DNA of 64,000 nucleotides from Cellulosimicrobium sp. CUA-896 (GTDB taxonomy: Bacteria > Actinomycetota > Actinomycetes > Actinomycetales > Cellulomonadaceae), in NCBI RefSeq assembly GCF_001942335.1, contig NZ_MKKH01000079.1, positions 46,842 through 110,841 of the forward strand. The letters are read 5' to 3'. The position numbers and the translations under genes are program-made. The notes beneath the pieces are model-generated. The model saw only the letters and a list, made by a program, of their open reading frames with translations, was not told the DNA's origin and ran no database searches. Below, in pieces: positions 10,967 through 21,968 of this stretch (positions are counted from its first letter, which is position 1; the number at the start of each line of letters is the position of its first letter).

Positions 10967-13354
10967 CTAGAGGACGGGCGGCGGCGAGGGCAGGGGCGTC
11001 GCGGTGGACACGTAGACGCGCAGGTTCAGCGGCTCGAGCACGACGACGTCGCCCGGCCGCGCGAGCCCGTCGCCGTCGACGTCCGCGCGGTCGCCGGGAT
11101 GCTCCCACGCGGAGTCCCAGGCGAGCGTCCACCGCTCCGGCTCGCCGCCGGCCGCGGCGCGGAGCCCCGGCAGCGTGACGTCGACCGGGTCGAGGCCCCC
11201 CGCCAGGACGACGAGCACGTCGCTCGCGCCGGGGGCGGGCGCGGTGCGCAGCATCTGGAGCGTGCGCACGCCCGGGTCGTGCCACGTCGCGTGGTCGAGC
11301 CCGGCGCCGTCGGCGCCGAACCAGGCGAGGTCAGGCACGCCGTCCGGGACGCCACCGGGCCCGGTCGGCCGGGGGCGCCCGGTGTAGAACGCGTCGGGGC
11401 GCAGCGCGGCGTGCTCGCGGCGCAGGGCGAGCAGGTGCCGGGCCGTGGCGAGCAGGTCCTTGCGCCACGGCGACAGGTCCCAGGACACCCACGACGTCTC
11501 GTCGTCGACCACGTAGGCGTTGTTGTTGCCGCGCTGCGTGCGGCCCATCTCGTCGCCCGCGGTGATCATCGGCGTCCCCGCGGAGAGCAGGAGCGTCGCG
11601 AGGACGTTGCGGATCGAGCGGCGCCGCAGCGGGGCGATCTCGAGGCCGGGCCCCGCGGCTCCCGGTGCGTCGTCCGGGAGCGCGTCGACGGCGTCCCCCA
11701 CGGGCCCCTCGAGCCCGTGGTTCCACGACCGGTTGTCGTCCGTGCCGTCGCGGTTGCCCTCGCCGTTGGCCAGGTTGTGCTTGTGCTCGTACGCGACGAG
11801 GTCGGCGAGCGTGAAGCCGTCGTGCGCCGTCACGTAGCTGATCGAGGCGACGGGGCCGCGCAGCAGCGGGGGGTCGCTGTGCCCGAAGAGGTCCGCCGAC
11901 CCGGCCAGTCGCGTCGCGAGGTCGCGCACGCCGTGCCCGGCGCGCCCGTGCGCCGCCTCGCGCGCGTCCGCGAGCCAGAACTGGCGCACCGCGTCGCGGA
12001 ACCGGTCGTTCCACTCCCCGAACGGCGGCGGGAACTGCCCGGTGCGCCACCCGCCCGGCCCGACGTCCCACGGCTCGGCGACGAGCTTGAGCCCGCACAG
12101 CACGGGGTCGGTCTGGAGCGCGACGAGGAACGGGTGGTGCGCGTCGAAGCCGTCGACCCCACGCCCCAGGGTCACGGCGAGGTCGAAGCGGAACCCGTCG
12201 ACGCCCACGACCTGCGCCCAGTACCGCAGCGAGTCCAGGGCGGCGCGGACCACGGCCGGGCGGCGGAAGTCCAGGCTGTTGCCCGTCCCGGTGACGTCCG
12301 CGAGCCGCGCGGGCGATCGGCCGTCGTGCAGGTAGTACAGCGGGTTGTCGAGCCCCCGCCACGACAGGTGGTAGCCGTCCGGGCCGCCCTCGCACGTGTG
12401 GTTGTGGACGACGTCGAGCAGCACCTCGATCCCCGCCTCGTGCAGCAGGTGCACCATGCCGCGCACCTCGTCGAGCACGGCCTCCGGGCCCGCCTCCCGG
12501 GCGGCGCGCGTCGCGTACGCGGCGTGCGGCGCGAAGAACCCGAGCGTCGAGTAGCCCCAGTAGTTGGTGCGCCCGGCCGCCAGCAGGTGCGGCTCGGGGA
12601 CGTTCGCGTGGATCGGCAGGAGCTCGAGCGTCGTGACGCCGAGCTCGCGCAGGTGCGCGATCGTCACCGGGTGCGCGGCGCCCGCGTACGTGCCGCGCAG
12701 GTGCTCGGGGAGCGCCTCCAGGCGCTGCGTCAGGCCGCGCACGTGCGCCTCGTACACCACGGTCCGCGACCAGGGCACCCGGGGCCGCGGTGCGAGGGGA
12801 GCCGTCGGCTCCGGCACGACGACGGAGTGCGGCACGTACGGCAGCGAGTCCCGGTCGTCCGCCGGCCCGTCCGCGTCCGGGCCGGCGTGGCCGCGGATCG
12901 CCGGGTCGTCGACGAGCTCGCCCACGAGGCCGCGCGCGTACGGGTCGACGAGCAGCTTGGCCGGGTTGTGCCGCAGCCCCGCCGCCGGGTCCCACGGCCC
13001 GTGCACTCGGAACCCGTACCGCTGCCCCGGCCGCACGCCGGTCACGTGCGCGCGCCAGACCCCGTACGCCGGGCCCGACAGCGCGACGCGGCGCTCGCGG
13101 AAGCGCGCCGGGGCGCCGTCGTCCCCGGTGCCGTCGACGGCCTCGTCGACCTCGTCCAGGCGGTCGACCAGGCACAGCTCGACGGCGGTCGCGTGCGACG
13201 CGAGGACCGCGACGTCGACGCCGTCGCCCGCGAGGTGGACGCCGAGCCGCGGCTGGGGCGCGTGCCGGTCGGTCTCGGGCGGCGTCCCGGCGTCTGCGCC
13301 GGGCGCGGGGGTCGCGGGGAGGTCGGGGTCCGGGCGGTGAGGTGGAGCGTGCAC
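10967..13354 (-). CDS. glgX: Glycogen debranching enzyme GlgX
   Basis: GH13_11 isoamylase-type enzyme that hydrolyses alpha-1,6 branches of limit dextrins. It has an N-terminal CBM48-like region with GPWDPAAGLRHNPAKLLVDP, typical of GlgX. The catalytic residues are in VDGFRFDLAV (Asp), LVAEPWDVGPGGW (Glu) and VTAHDGFTLADL (Asp). 795 residues, intact. The GTG at 13354 is supported by CACAAT (13366-13361) 6 nt upstream, a possible leaderless start. It would act with GlgP, divided from it by the DUF559 and FAD genes. Divergent from etfB. Confidence 0.94.
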   Translation of the reverse strand: MHAPPHRPDPDLPATPAPGADAGTPPETDRHAPQPRLGVHLAGDGVDVAVLASHATAVELCLVDRLDEVDEAVDGTGDDGAPARFRERRVALSGPAYGVWRAHVTGVRPGQRYGFRVHGPWDPAAGLRHNPAKLLVDPYARGLVGELVDDPAIRGHAGPDADGPADDRDSLPYVPHSVVVPEPTAPLAPRPRVPWSRTVVYEAHVRGLTQRLEALPEHLRGTYAGAAHPVTIAHLRELGVTTLELLPIHANVPEPHLLAAGRTNYWGYSTLGFFAPHAAYATRAAREAGPEAVLDEVRGMVHLLHEAGIEVLLDVVHNHTCEGGPDGYHLSWRGLDNPLYYLHDGRSPARLADVTGTGNSLDFRRPAVVRAALDSLRYWAQVVGVDGFRFDLAVTLGRGVDGFDAHHPFLVALQTDPVLCGLKLVAEPWDVGPGGWRTGQFPPPFGEWNDRFRDAVRQFWLADAREAAHGRAGHGVRDLATRLAGSADLFGHSDPPLLRGPVASISYVTAHDGFTLADLVAYEHKHNLANGEGNRDGTDDNRSWNHGLEGPVGDAVDALPDDAPGAAGPGLEIAPLRRRSIRNVLATLLLSAGTPMITAGDEMGRTQRGNNNAYVVDDETSWVSWDLSPWRKDLLATARHLLALRREHAALRPDAFYTGRPRPTGPGGVPDGVPDLAWFGADGAGLDHATWHDPGVRTLQMLRTAPAPGASDVLVVLAGGLDPVDVTLPGLRAAAGGEPERWTLAWDSAWEHPGDRADVDGDGLARPGDVVVLEPLNLRVYVSTATPLPSPPPVL

Positions 13355-13522
13355 GTGTCCATTGTGGCCGCAGTCACCGACCTGTCACCGACCAGGCCCC
13401 GCGCCCGCCGGTACGCTGCCCTGAGCGGACCCGGCGCGCCGCCGTTTCCGACGGCCAGGCGCACCGGCCACGTCACCGTCCACCGACCTGCCCACAGACC
13501 GCCAGCACAGGGAGCGAGCCCG

Positions 13523-14338
13523 ATGCGGATCGTCGTCGCCGTCAAGTACGTCCCGGACATCCACGCCGACCGGGGCTTCGAGGGCGGGCGCGTGGTCCGC
13601 CGGCCCGACGAGGGGACGCTCAACGAGCTCGACGAGAACGCGGTCGAGGCGGCCCTGCGGCTCGTCGAGTCGCTGCCGGACGACGAGCGTGCGGCGAGCG
13701 AGGTCGTCGTCGTGACGGTCGCCGGCCCCGACGCCGACGCCGCGGTGAAGAAGGCCTTCCAGCTCGGTGTCGACCGCGGGGTGCGCGTGAGCGACGACGC
13801 GGTCGCGGGCTCGGACTACTTCGGCACCGCGCGCGTGCTCGCCGCCGCGGTGCGCCGCCTCGCGGAGGAGAGCCCCGTCGACCTCGTCGTGACGGGCATG
13901 GCGGCGCTCGACGGACTCGGCTCGGTCGTCCCGACGCTGCTGTCCGCCGAGCTCGGCCTGCCGCAGCTCACGCTCGCGGGCCGGCTCGAGCTCACGGGCG
14001 AGCCCGGCTCGCGCGGCGCGCGCGTCACGCGCGAGCTGGACGGCGTCGACGAGGTGCTCGAGGCACCGCTGCCCGCGGTGGTCAGCGTGACCGACCACGC
14101 GAACGACCCCCGCTTCCCGAACTTCACGCTCATCATGGCCGCACGCTCCAAGCCCGTGGAGGCGTGGAGCCTCGCGGACGTGGGCGTGGACCCGGCGGAC
14201 GTCGGGGACGCGGGGGCACGCACCCGCGTGCTCGACGCCGCGCCGCGCCCGCCGCGCCCCGAGGCCGAGATCGTCGTCGACAAGGGCGAGGGCGGGCGCG
14301 CGCTCGCCGACTACCTCATCCGCAACGACCTGGTCTGA
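13523..14338 (+). CDS. etfB: Electron transfer flavoprotein beta subunit
   Basis: FixA/EtfB family, AMP-binding half of the ETF heterodimer that passes electrons from acyl-CoA-type dehydrogenases to the quinone pool. Starts MRIVVAVKYVPDIHADRG after a GGGAG ribosome site. PDADAAVKKAFQLGVDRGV and the ETF-beta signature region VTRELDGVDEVLEAPLPAVV are present. 271 residues, intact. etfA follows 12 nt downstream, so the two form an operon. No dehydrogenase partner lies in the same operon. Confidence 0.95.
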   Translation: MRIVVAVKYVPDIHADRGFEGGRVVRRPDEGTLNELDENAVEAALRLVESLPDDERAASEVVVVTVAGPDADAAVKKAFQLGVDRGVRVSDDAVAGSDYFGTARVLAAAVRRLAEESPVDLVVTGMAALDGLGSVVPTLLSAELGLPQLTLAGRLELTGEPGSRGARVTRELDGVDEVLEAPLPAVVSVTDHANDPRFPNFTLIMAARSKPVEAWSLADVGVDPADVGDAGARTRVLDAAPRPPRPEAEIVVDKGEGGRALADYLIRNDLV

Positions 14339-14350
14339 GAGGACGCGACC

Positions 14351-15393
14351 GTGACCAGCACCCCTGAGACCACCTCCGTGGCCACCCCGGAGAGCACCGG
14401 CAACCGCACCGTCCTCGTCCTGCTCGACACGCCCGGGACCGAGCTGCGCTCGCCCTGCTCGAGCTCATCACCCTCGCGCGCCGGGTCGGCCGCGTCGAGG
14501 CGGTCGCGCTCGAGGCCCCGAGCCTCGAGGTGCTCGCCCAGCTCGGCGCGTACGGCGTCGGGACGGTGCGCCAGGCCGAGCCCTCCGCCGACGGGCACGC
14601 CGTCACGGGCGACGCCCTCCACCTCACGCCGGTCGTCGCGGAGGCGCTCGCCGCCGCGGCGCGCACCACGGGTGCCGACGCCGCCCTGCTCACCTCGTCG
14701 TTCCCGAACAAGGAGGCCGCGGCGCGGCTCGCGCACCTCACGGGCGCGGGGCTCGTGATCGACGCCTCCGGCCTGCACGACGACGGCACGCACCTCGTCG
14801 CGGACAAGCGCGTCTTCGCCGGCTCGTGGGACGTGCGCAGCGCCGTGACGACGGAGCTCGCCGTCCTGACGGTCCGCGCGAACGCCGTCGTGCCCGAGCC
14901 GGCGCCCGAGGCGGTCGCGGTCGAGGTCGTGGGTCTCGGCGTCGAGGTCTCGGCGGCGGCGACCGCGGCGCGGGTCGTCTCTCGCACCGCGCACGAGACG
15001 TCGGGCAGCGGCCGTCCCGCGCTCGGGGAGGCCGCGATCGTCGTCACGGGCGGGCGCGGCACGAACGGCGACTTCGCCCCCGTGGTCGAGCTCGCCGACG
15101 CGCTCGGCGCCGCGGTCGGGGCCACGCGTGACGCCGTGTACGAGGGCTGGCACGACCAGTTCGTCGGGCAGACCGGCGTCACCGTGGCCCCGCGCCTGTA
15201 CATCGGCGCGGGCGTCTCGGGCGCGCCGCACCACCGGGGCGGCATGCAGGCGGCGCAGGTCGTCGTCGCGGTGAACAACGACCCGGAGTGCCCGCTGTTC
15301 GAGATCTCCGACTTCGCGGTCGTGGGGGACCTCGCCGAGGTGCTGCCCCAGGCCGCGCAGGCGATCCGCGAGCACCGGTCGACGCCGCGGTAG
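14351..15393 (+). CDS. etfA: Electron transfer flavoprotein alpha subunit
   Basis: FixB/EtfA family, FAD-binding subunit. Begins with GTG at 14351 after GAGAGGACG. The C-terminal FAD domain shows VVTGGRGTNGDFAPVVELA, LYIGAGVSGAPHHRGGM and VVAVNNDPECPLFEISDFAV, close to the family signature. About 347 residues. One frame break near 14450: the N-terminal frame ends at LLDTPGTELRS and the continuation is ALLELITLARRVGRVEAV; one base in TCGGCC or TCCGCC restores it. Confidence 0.94.
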
Positions 15394-15421
15394 CCGCCCT
15401 GCCGCACAGCGCGCGCCCAGA

Positions 15422-15476
15422 GTTCACCCGCTGGTCGCCCGGCGGCCGGGGTGGCGTCATCCGACGTCCCTAGCGT
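15422..15476 (+). promoter_or_regulatory. Possible PHO box and promoter of phoX
   Basis: Two adjacent 11-nt direct units, GTTCACCCGCT (15422-15432) and GGTCGCCCGGC (15433-15443), fit the actinobacterial PhoP repeat pattern KTTCAYYYR-type. A TAGCGT hexamer (15471-15476) could be the -10 box. The downstream gene encodes a PhoX-like phosphatase, which supports phosphate control. The second unit is a weak match. Confidence 0.45.
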
Positions 15477-15528
15477 GCGGGGCAGCTCCTCGGCCGCGAG
15501 GAGTCCCCCCACCTCGTGGAGACGACCG

Positions 15529-17668
15529 ATGACGACCACTCCCGCCCCCGAGCAGCGCTCGCTGCTGCCCCTCGCCCCCCACGCGCGCGGCAAGCGCAGC
15601 CCCGTGACGTGCCGGCTCAAGTGCGCCGACGCGTGCTCGCACGCGGCGCCGAACGCGAGCGACAACGAGTACTTCCGCGACGTCGCGGGCCGCGCGCTGT
15701 CCCGCCGCGCGCTGCTCGGCGGTCTCGCCGTGGGCGCGGCCGCGTCGTGGTCGGCGCGCAGACGGTCGCCGCACCGCCTGCCGCGGCCGAGGGGGCGGTC
15801 GCGACCGGCCGTGGCCACGGGCACGGCCACGGCCGCCCGCCCCGCGGCCTGGCCTTCGGTCCGATCGCGCCGCAGGCCGCCACGACCGACGCGCTGGTCG
15901 TGCCGGACGGCTACGCCTGGCGCCCGATCATCCGGTGGGGCGACCCGATCCTGCCCGGGGGCGAGGACTTCGACGTCGCACGTCAGACACCGGAGCGGCA
16001 GGCCCGCCAGTTCGGCTACAACAACGACTACCTCGACATCCTCCCGCTCGAGCGCTCGCACCATCTCGCCAACTGCCGCACCCCCGGGCGCGGTCCCGGC
16101 CGTGGCACGCGCGGGCTCCTCGTGACCAACCACGAGTACACGAACCCCGCGATCATGTTCGACGACTCCTACGACGCCCCGACGCGCCGCGCCATCGAGC
16201 GCGCCGCGCACGGCATGTCGGTCGTCGAGGTGCGCCGCCGCCGCACGGGCGAGCCGTGGGAGCACGAGCGCCGCAGCCGCTTCAACCGTCGCGTGCACCT
16301 GGGCACCGAGTTCCGCATGACGGGGCCGGCGGCGGGCTCGGACCTGCTGCGGACCGTCGCGGACCCGACCGGCACGCGCGTGCTCGGCACGCTGAACAAC
16401 TGCGCCGGCGGCACGACCCCGTGGGGCACGGTGCTGTCGGGCGAGGAGAACTTCCACGGGTACTTCCGCACCGCAGGCCAGGCGCCGACGCGCGCTACGG
16501 CCTGCGGGACGCCCCGACGGGCTACGGCTGGGAGCTCGACGACCCGCGCTTCGACGCCCGCAACCCGGGGTACGAGAACGAGCCGCACCGCTTCGGCTGG
16601 GTCGTCGAGATCGACCCGTACGCGCCGGACGAGCCGCCGGTCAAGCACACGGCGCTCGGCCGCTTCAAGCACGAGGGCGCGAACGTCATCCTGTCGCGCC
16701 GAGGCCACGCCGTCGCGTACATGGGCGACGACGAGCGCTTCGACTACGTGTACAAGTTCGTCTCGTCGCGGACGATGCGCTCCGGCACCAGCGCGTGGGC
16801 GCGCCGGCACAACAAGGCGCTGCTCACCGAGGGCTCGCTGTACGTCGCGCGGTTCCGCGGCGACTCGCCGGCGGTGGAGATCGACGGCTCGGGCCGGCTG
16901 CCGTCCGACGGCGCGTTCGACGGTCGCGGCGAGTGGCTCCCGCTCGTCGTCGACGGGCGCAGCGCGGTCGAGGGCATGTCGGTCGAGGAGGTGCTCGTGC
17001 ACACGCGCCTCGCGGCCGACCGGGTCGGGGCGACGAAGATGGACCGCCCCGAGGACGTCGAGCCGAACCCGGTGACCGGACGCGTGTACGTGGCGTGCAC
17101 CAACAACACGGCGCGCGGGCCGGCGGGCGCGGAGGCCGCCACCGAGCCGAACCCCCGGAACGCCAACCGCGACGGCCACGTGGTGGAGATCGTCGAGGAC
17201 CGTGACGACGCCGCCTCGCGCACGTTCTCGTGGAACCTGCTGCTCGTCGCGGGCGACCCGTCGACCAACGGCTCGACCTACTTCGCGGGCTACCCGACGG
17301 ACAAGGTCTCGCCGATCTCGTGCCCCGACAACCTCGCGTTCGACGCCGAGGGAAACCTGTGGATCTCCACCGACGGCCAGCCGGGCACGATCCAGAGGTG
17401 CGACGGACTGTTCAAGGTGCCGCTCACCGGGCGCGAGCGCGGGCACGTCCAGCAGTTCCTGTCCGTGCCGCGCGACGCCGAGACGTGCGGCCCCGTCGTC
17501 GACTCGCAGGACCGCATGGTGTACGTCGCGGTCCAGCACCCGGGGGAGGACGGCACGTTCGCGGCCCAGACCTCGTACTTCCCCGACTACGTCACGCCGG
17601 GCGCGCCGGTGCCGGCGGGCGCGTTCGCCGGGCCGCGGCCCGCCGTCGTGCAGGTCTGGCAGGACTGA
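15529..17668 (+). CDS. phoX: PhoX-family (DUF839) phosphatase, Tat-exported
   Basis: Predicted secreted metal-dependent alkaline phosphatase for phosphate scavenging. A twin-arginine signal ALSRRALLGGLAVGAAA lies near residues 55-71. Family features include LLVTNHEYTNP, GTLNNCAGGTTPWGTVLSGE and ENFHGYF, HEGANVILSRRGHAVAYMGD, DRPEDVEPNPVTGRVYVACT and CPDNLAFDAEGNLWISTDG. About 713 residues, normal. Frame breaks near 15748 (within the signal region, AAA to VVVGAQTVAAP) and near 16490 (TAGQA to DARYGLRDAPTGYGW). The ATG was chosen for the complete Tat signal. A possible PHO box lies upstream. Confidence 0.9.
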
Positions 17669-17685
17669 CGGGACCGACGGGAGGC

Positions 17686-18735
17686 TCAGCCGTCGCAGAG
17701 CCCGATCTGCTCGAGCCACGCCACGGCGGCCGCTCCCTGGGCGCGCTGCGAGGCACGCAGGTGCGGCAGGCCCGGTGGGGCGGGCCGCCGCGCGTGGTGC
17801 AGGTAGTACCCCGCGAGGCCGGCGACGACGGACCGGACGTCGGCCGGGTGCACGCCGCGCCCGAGCGGGTGGGCGTCGAACGTCGCGGCGGCCCACGCAC
17901 CACCGCGGGCGCGCCGCGCCGCGTCCGCGGTGACCGGCACCGGCTCGACGACGTCCGCGACCCCCTGCACCACGACGCCCGGCAGGAACATCGCCAGGTC
18001 GAGCCACGGAGCCCCGCGCGAGGCGTACGCCCAGTCGACGAGGAGGGCGGACGACGGCGTCAGCACGAGGGTGTCGGCGCGCACGTCGCCGTGCACGAAC
18101 GACTCGCCCTCGCACGCGACGAGCACGCCGCGCTCCGCCTCGACGAGCGCGTCCAGGTGGTCCGCCGCCCACGGCACGAGCCGGGCGAGGTCGGGCTCCG
18201 GGTCGTCGCGCAGGGAGCGCCACCCGGTCGCGAGGTCGGCGAGCTCGGGGCCGGCGGGCGCCAGCCGCGCCTCGCGCGCGCCCGGGAGGGAAGCCGCCGT
18301 CTCGAGCGCCACGAGGACGAGGTCGAGCTCGTCCGGGTCCCACGGCGTGGCCGGCGCGCGTCCGTCGACGACCTCGAACGCCACCATCCCCCAGTCCTCG
18401 TCGCGCAGCGCCCACGCCAGGCGCGGGGTGGGCATGGCCCGCGGCAGGTGCCGGGCCACGTAGACCTCGGCGCGGTAGCGGGCGATGACGGCGGGGCTGT
18501 CCGTCACCCGCGTCGCCTTGACGAAGTACCGGGCGCCGTCCTCCAGCTCGAGGAGCGACGCCACCTGCGACACCGACGACGCCGGGTACGGCGTCTCCGC
18601 GACGACCCGGGCCCCGGCCGTGGCCTCGATCTCGGCGCGCACCGTGGGCGGCAGGTCGCTCCAGCGCAGCACGCGGTGGCGCGCGAGCGGGACGTCGTCG
18701 GCCTCCTCGACGGCGGTCGAGAGCTCGTCGGACAT
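17686..18735 (-). CDS. Aminoglycoside phosphotransferase-like kinase
   Basis: Protein-kinase-like fold of the APH/ChoK family; substrate unknown. YFVKATRVTDSPAVIARYRAE would hold the ATP lysine, SFVHGDVRADTLVLTPS is the catalytic loop, and LLVDWAYASRGAPWLDLA contains the metal-binding Asp. 349 residues, intact. The ATG at 18735 follows GAGGAAAG. Convergent with phoX (17 nt apart) and divergent from the iscS-like gene. Not a known antibiotic-resistance enzyme by anything visible here. Confidence 0.8.
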   Translation of the reverse strand: MSDELSTAVEEADDVPLARHRVLRWSDLPPTVRAEIEATAGARVVAETPYPASSVSQVASLLELEDGARYFVKATRVTDSPAVIARYRAEVYVARHLPRAMPTPRLAWALRDEDWGMVAFEVVDGRAPATPWDPDELDLVLVALETAASLPGAREARLAPAGPELADLATGWRSLRDDPEPDLARLVPWAADHLDALVEAERGVLVACEGESFVHGDVRADTLVLTPSSALLVDWAYASRGAPWLDLAMFLPGVVVQGVADVVEPVPVTADAARRARGGAWAAATFDAHPLGRGVHPADVRSVVAGLAGYYLHHARRPAPPGLPHLRASQRAQGAAAVAWLEQIGLCDG

Positions 18736-18960
18736 GGTGGTGGTGCTTTCCTCGGTCGATGGCTCGGCGTGCCGGCGCCCGCCGGGCGGAGCAGGTCGCG
18801 CGGCGGTCGGGCGTCGCGGCTGCCGCGGTCCCGGCGCCGTGCCCGCCGGGTCGCGGCCGGGCACAGACCCCTGACAAGGTAGCGCGTCCACGACGGATGT
18901 CCAGCACCGGTCCGGGCGCCCGGAGCGCGTCGCGCCGGGGGCTCCGTAGACTGGGTGACC

Positions 18961-20272
18961 GTGACCCTGCCTTCCGGCCCGTCGCGCCGTGCGACGAGCG
19001 GGCCGCGGCCCGCACCGCGCGTCGCGTACCTCGACCACGCCGCGACGACCCCCCTCACGGACGCGCCCGCGACGCCCTCGTCGAGGAGCTCTCGCGCACC
19101 GGCAACCCCTCCTCCCTGCACGCCGCCGGGCGGGCGGCGCGACGCACCGTCGAGGAGGCGCGCGAGGCGGTCGCGACCGCGCTCGGGGCGCGCCCGAGCG
19201 AGGTCGTCCTCACGGCGGGCGGGACGGAGGCGGACAACCTGGCCGTCAAGGGTCTGTTCTGGGGCCGCAGGACCACCGACCAGCGTCGCCGGCGGATCGT
19301 CGTCTCGGCGGTCGAGCACCACGCGGTGCTCGACCCGGCGTTCTGGATGGCGGAGCACGCCGGCGCCGAGATCGTCCTGCTCCCCGTCGACCACCTCGGC
19401 CGGGTGGACCTCGACGCGCTGCGGGCCGAGCTGGCCGAGCACGCCGAGGAGATCGCGCTCATCTCCGTCATGTGGGCGAACAACGAGGTCGGCACACTCC
19501 AGCCGGTGCAGGAGGTCGTGCAGCTCGCACGGCCCCACGGCATCCCCGTGCACTCCGACGCCGTGCAGGCCGTCGGGCAGGTCCCTGTCGACTTCGCCGC
19601 GAGCGGTCTCGACGCGATGACGGTCTCGGGCCACAAGCTCGGCGGCCCCGTCGGGGTCGGCGCGCTCGTCGCGCGCCGCGACGCCCCGCTCACGCCCGTG
19701 CTGCACGGCGGCGGCCAGGAGCGCGGCGTGCGCTCGGGGACGCTGGACGTCCCGGCGATCCGCGCGTTCGGCGTGGCGGTCGCGACGCGGTCGTCCACCG
19801 CGAGGAGCGTGCGCGCCACCTCGCCGCCCTGCGCGACGAGCTCGTCGCGGGCGTCCGCCGACGGGTCCCGGACGCGGTCCTCAGCGGGCCCGAGCCCGCC
19901 TCGACGGACACGGACGGCACCGCCGGCGTGCTGCCCCCGCGCCTGCCCGGCAACGCGCACTTCACGTTCGCCGGTGCCGAGGGCGACTCGCTGCTCTACC
20001 TGCTCGACTCCGCGGGGGTCCAGGCGTCCACCGGCTCGGCCTGCCAGGCCGGCGTGCCGCAGCCCTCGCACGTCCTGCTCGCCATGGGCGTGCCCGAGCC
20101 GGTCGCGCGTGGCGCGCTGCGGTTCTCGCTCGGGGTCACGTCCACGGCCGACGACGTGGCCCTCCTGCTCGAGGCGCTGCCCGCCGCCGTGGACCGCGCG
20201 CGGGCGGCCGGTCTCGCGTCGTCGGGCACGTCGCGCGCCGTCGCCGCCGGCATGGCGGGAGGTGCCGCATGA
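18961..20272 (+). CDS. Cysteine desulfurase, IscS/NifS type
   Basis: PLP enzyme that removes sulfur from cysteine for Fe-S clusters and tRNA thiolation. [11 protein letters not shown] opens the protein; [19 protein letters not shown] carries the PLP Lys; [20 protein letters not shown] carries the active Cys. [18 protein letters not shown] is typical. The GTG at 18961 is 8 nt behind a TAGACT -10 box (18947-18952); the in-frame GTG at 18955 is too close to it. The stop overlaps the mnmA ATG, matching the sulfur-donor/thiouridylase pairing known in actinobacteria. About 437 residues. Breaks near 19064 (TDA to RDALVEELS) and near 19778 (FGVA to [12 protein letters not shown]). Confidence 0.93.
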
Positions 20273-21447
20273 GGGTACTGGCCGCCATGTCCGGGGGCGT
20301 GGACTCGGCCGTCGCCGCGGCGCTCGCGGTGGAGGCCGGGCACGACGTCGTGGGCGTGCACATGGCCCTGTCGCGGAACCGGGACCAGTTCCGCACCGGC
20401 TCGCGCGGGTGCTGCTCGATCGAGGACGCGGGCGACGCGCGGCGCGCGGCCGACGTGCTCGGCATCCCGTACTACGTGTGGGACCTGTCGGAGCGCTTCG
20501 AGGACACCGTCGTCGCCGACTTCCTCGCGGAGTACGAGGCGGGCCGCACCCCCAACCCGTGCGTGCGGTGCAACGAGCACATCAAGTTCGAGGCGCTCCT
20601 CGACAAGGCGACCGCGCTCGGCTTCGACGCCGTCGCGACCGGGCACTACGCGCGCGTCGTCGAGCGCGACGTGCGCGAGCTGCACCGCTCGCCGAACACC
20701 GCGAAGGACCAGTCCTACGTCCTCGCCGTCATGGGGCCGGGGCGGCTCGCGCGCGCGATGTTCCCGCTCGGGGACTTCGCGTCGAAGGACGAGGTCCGCG
20801 CCGAGGCGGCGCGGCGCGGCCTGTCGGTCTCGGCGAAGCCCGACTCCTACGACATCTGCTTCGTCGCCGACGGCGACACGCAGGGCTTCCTGCGCGAGCG
20901 CCTCGGCTCCCGCCCGGGCGAGGTCGTCGACGTCGACGGCCGCGTGCTGGGCGAGCACGACGGCGCCTACGCGTACACGGTCGGCCAGCGCAAGGGCCTC
21001 GGCATCGACCGGCCCGCGCCGGACGGGCGGCCGCGCTACGTCCTGGACGTCCAGCCCGCGGCGAACCGTGTCGTCGTCGGCCCTGCCGAGCTCCTCGGCG
21101 TCGACCGGATCGAGGCCGGGGGAGCCGTCTGGTTCGACGGCGTGCTCGACGGCCCGGGTGCCGTCGCGGCCCCCGGCGAGCCGTTCGACGCGCAGGTGCA
21201 GGTGCGGGCGCACGGGAGCGCCGTCCCGGCCCGCGTGCGCGCGACCGCCGGGCCCGCCGGCGAAGCCCTCGCCGAGGTGGAGCTCACGGGCGACCCGCTG
21301 CGCGGCGTCGCCGCGGGCCAGTCCCTCGTCGTCTACGCCGGGACACGGGTGCTGGGCCAGGCCACGGTCGACCGCGCGTCCCGGGCGCGCCGGGGCGGGG
21401 CGGACGGCGGGGACGCCGCCCGCGCCCCTCAGCCGGCGCGGACGTGA
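20269..21447 (+). CDS. mnmA: tRNA-specific 2-thiouridylase
   Basis: Makes 2-thiouridine at wobble U34 of tRNA, with sulfur from the upstream desulfurase. ATP PP-loop [12 protein letters not shown] at residues 8-19; [12 protein letters not shown] and the second catalytic Cys in [27 protein letters not shown] near the C-terminal third. 392 residues, intact. ATGA overlap with the iscS-like gene. The last 19 nt overlap the convergent SnoaL-like gene. Confidence 0.96.
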   Translation: MRVLAAMSGGVDSAVAAALAVEAGHDVVGVHMALSRNRDQFRTGSRGCCSIEDAGDARRAADVLGIPYYVWDLSERFEDTVVADFLAEYEAGRTPNPCVRCNEHIKFEALLDKATALGFDAVATGHYARVVERDVRELHRSPNTAKDQSYVLAVMGPGRLARAMFPLGDFASKDEVRAEAARRGLSVSAKPDSYDICFVADGDTQGFLRERLGSRPGEVVDVDGRVLGEHDGAYAYTVGQRKGLGIDRPAPDGRPRYVLDVQPAANRVVVGPAELLGVDRIEAGGAVWFDGVLDGPGAVAAPGEPFDAQVQVRAHGSAVPARVRATAGPAGEALAEVELTGDPLRGVAAGQSLVVYAGTRVLGQATVDRASRARRGGADGGDAARAPQPART

Positions 21448-21854
21448 CCCGGCGGCGCCGCGAGCGCGCGGACGAGCGCGGCCTCGTCCCGCACGCACCA
21501 GTGCTCGGCCTCGCGCCCGTCCGCGAAGCGCAGGACGTGCATCTCGCGCACCGTGAACCGGCGACCGGTCGGCGGCACGCCCCGGTAGTAGCCGGTGTGG
21601 CGCGCGCTCAGCTCGAGGTGCAGGGCGACGAGGTCGCCCTCGGCGATCGCGTGCCGCACCTCGACGCGCTGGTCGGCGAACGCGTCGGAGTACCAGTGCA
21701 TCGTCGCGAGCAGGCTCTCGACGCCGCCGGCGCGCCCGTGCGCCGGGTCGTGGTCGTGGAAGCCGGGCGCGAGCAGCGTCGTGAGGGCTTGCGCGTGGTT
21801 GCCGGGGATCGCCTGGGTGTGCACCGCGATCGCGACCGCCTTGTTGTCCGTCAT
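21429..21854 (-). CDS. SnoaL-like polyketide cyclase family protein
   Basis: Small NTF2-fold protein of the ester-cyclase/SnoaL group; substrate unknown. [35 protein letters not shown] and [24 protein letters not shown] segments match the family. 141 residues from the ATG at 21854. The frame stays open upstream through a hexanucleotide repeat, but that extension has only low-complexity Val/Gly residues, so I reject it. Convergent with mnmA, overlapping by 19 nt. Confidence 0.8.
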   Translation of the reverse strand: MTDNKAVAIAVHTQAIPGNHAQALTTLLAPGFHDHDPAHGRAGGVESLLATMHWYSDAFADQRVEVRHAIAEGDLVALHLELSARHTGYYRGVPPTGRRFTVREMHVLRFADGREAEHWCVRDEAALVRALAAPPGHVRAG

Positions 21855-21968
21855 GTCGACCTCGTCCGTGCGCAGGGCGAGCCGTGCGGCCCCCGGGCCC
21901 CGGCGGGGCCCCGGCGCGGCTGCGTTCCCCGAGTTCCTCAGGAGAGAGGAGAGCGGTCCGTGCTCCGT

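Noticed and set aside
9080..14338. Very long open frame (1752 codons) on the plus strand
   Set aside because: It runs antisense to the intact FAD dehydrogenase and glgX genes and has Arg/Ala/Gly-biased composition; only its last 271 codons (etfB) are real.
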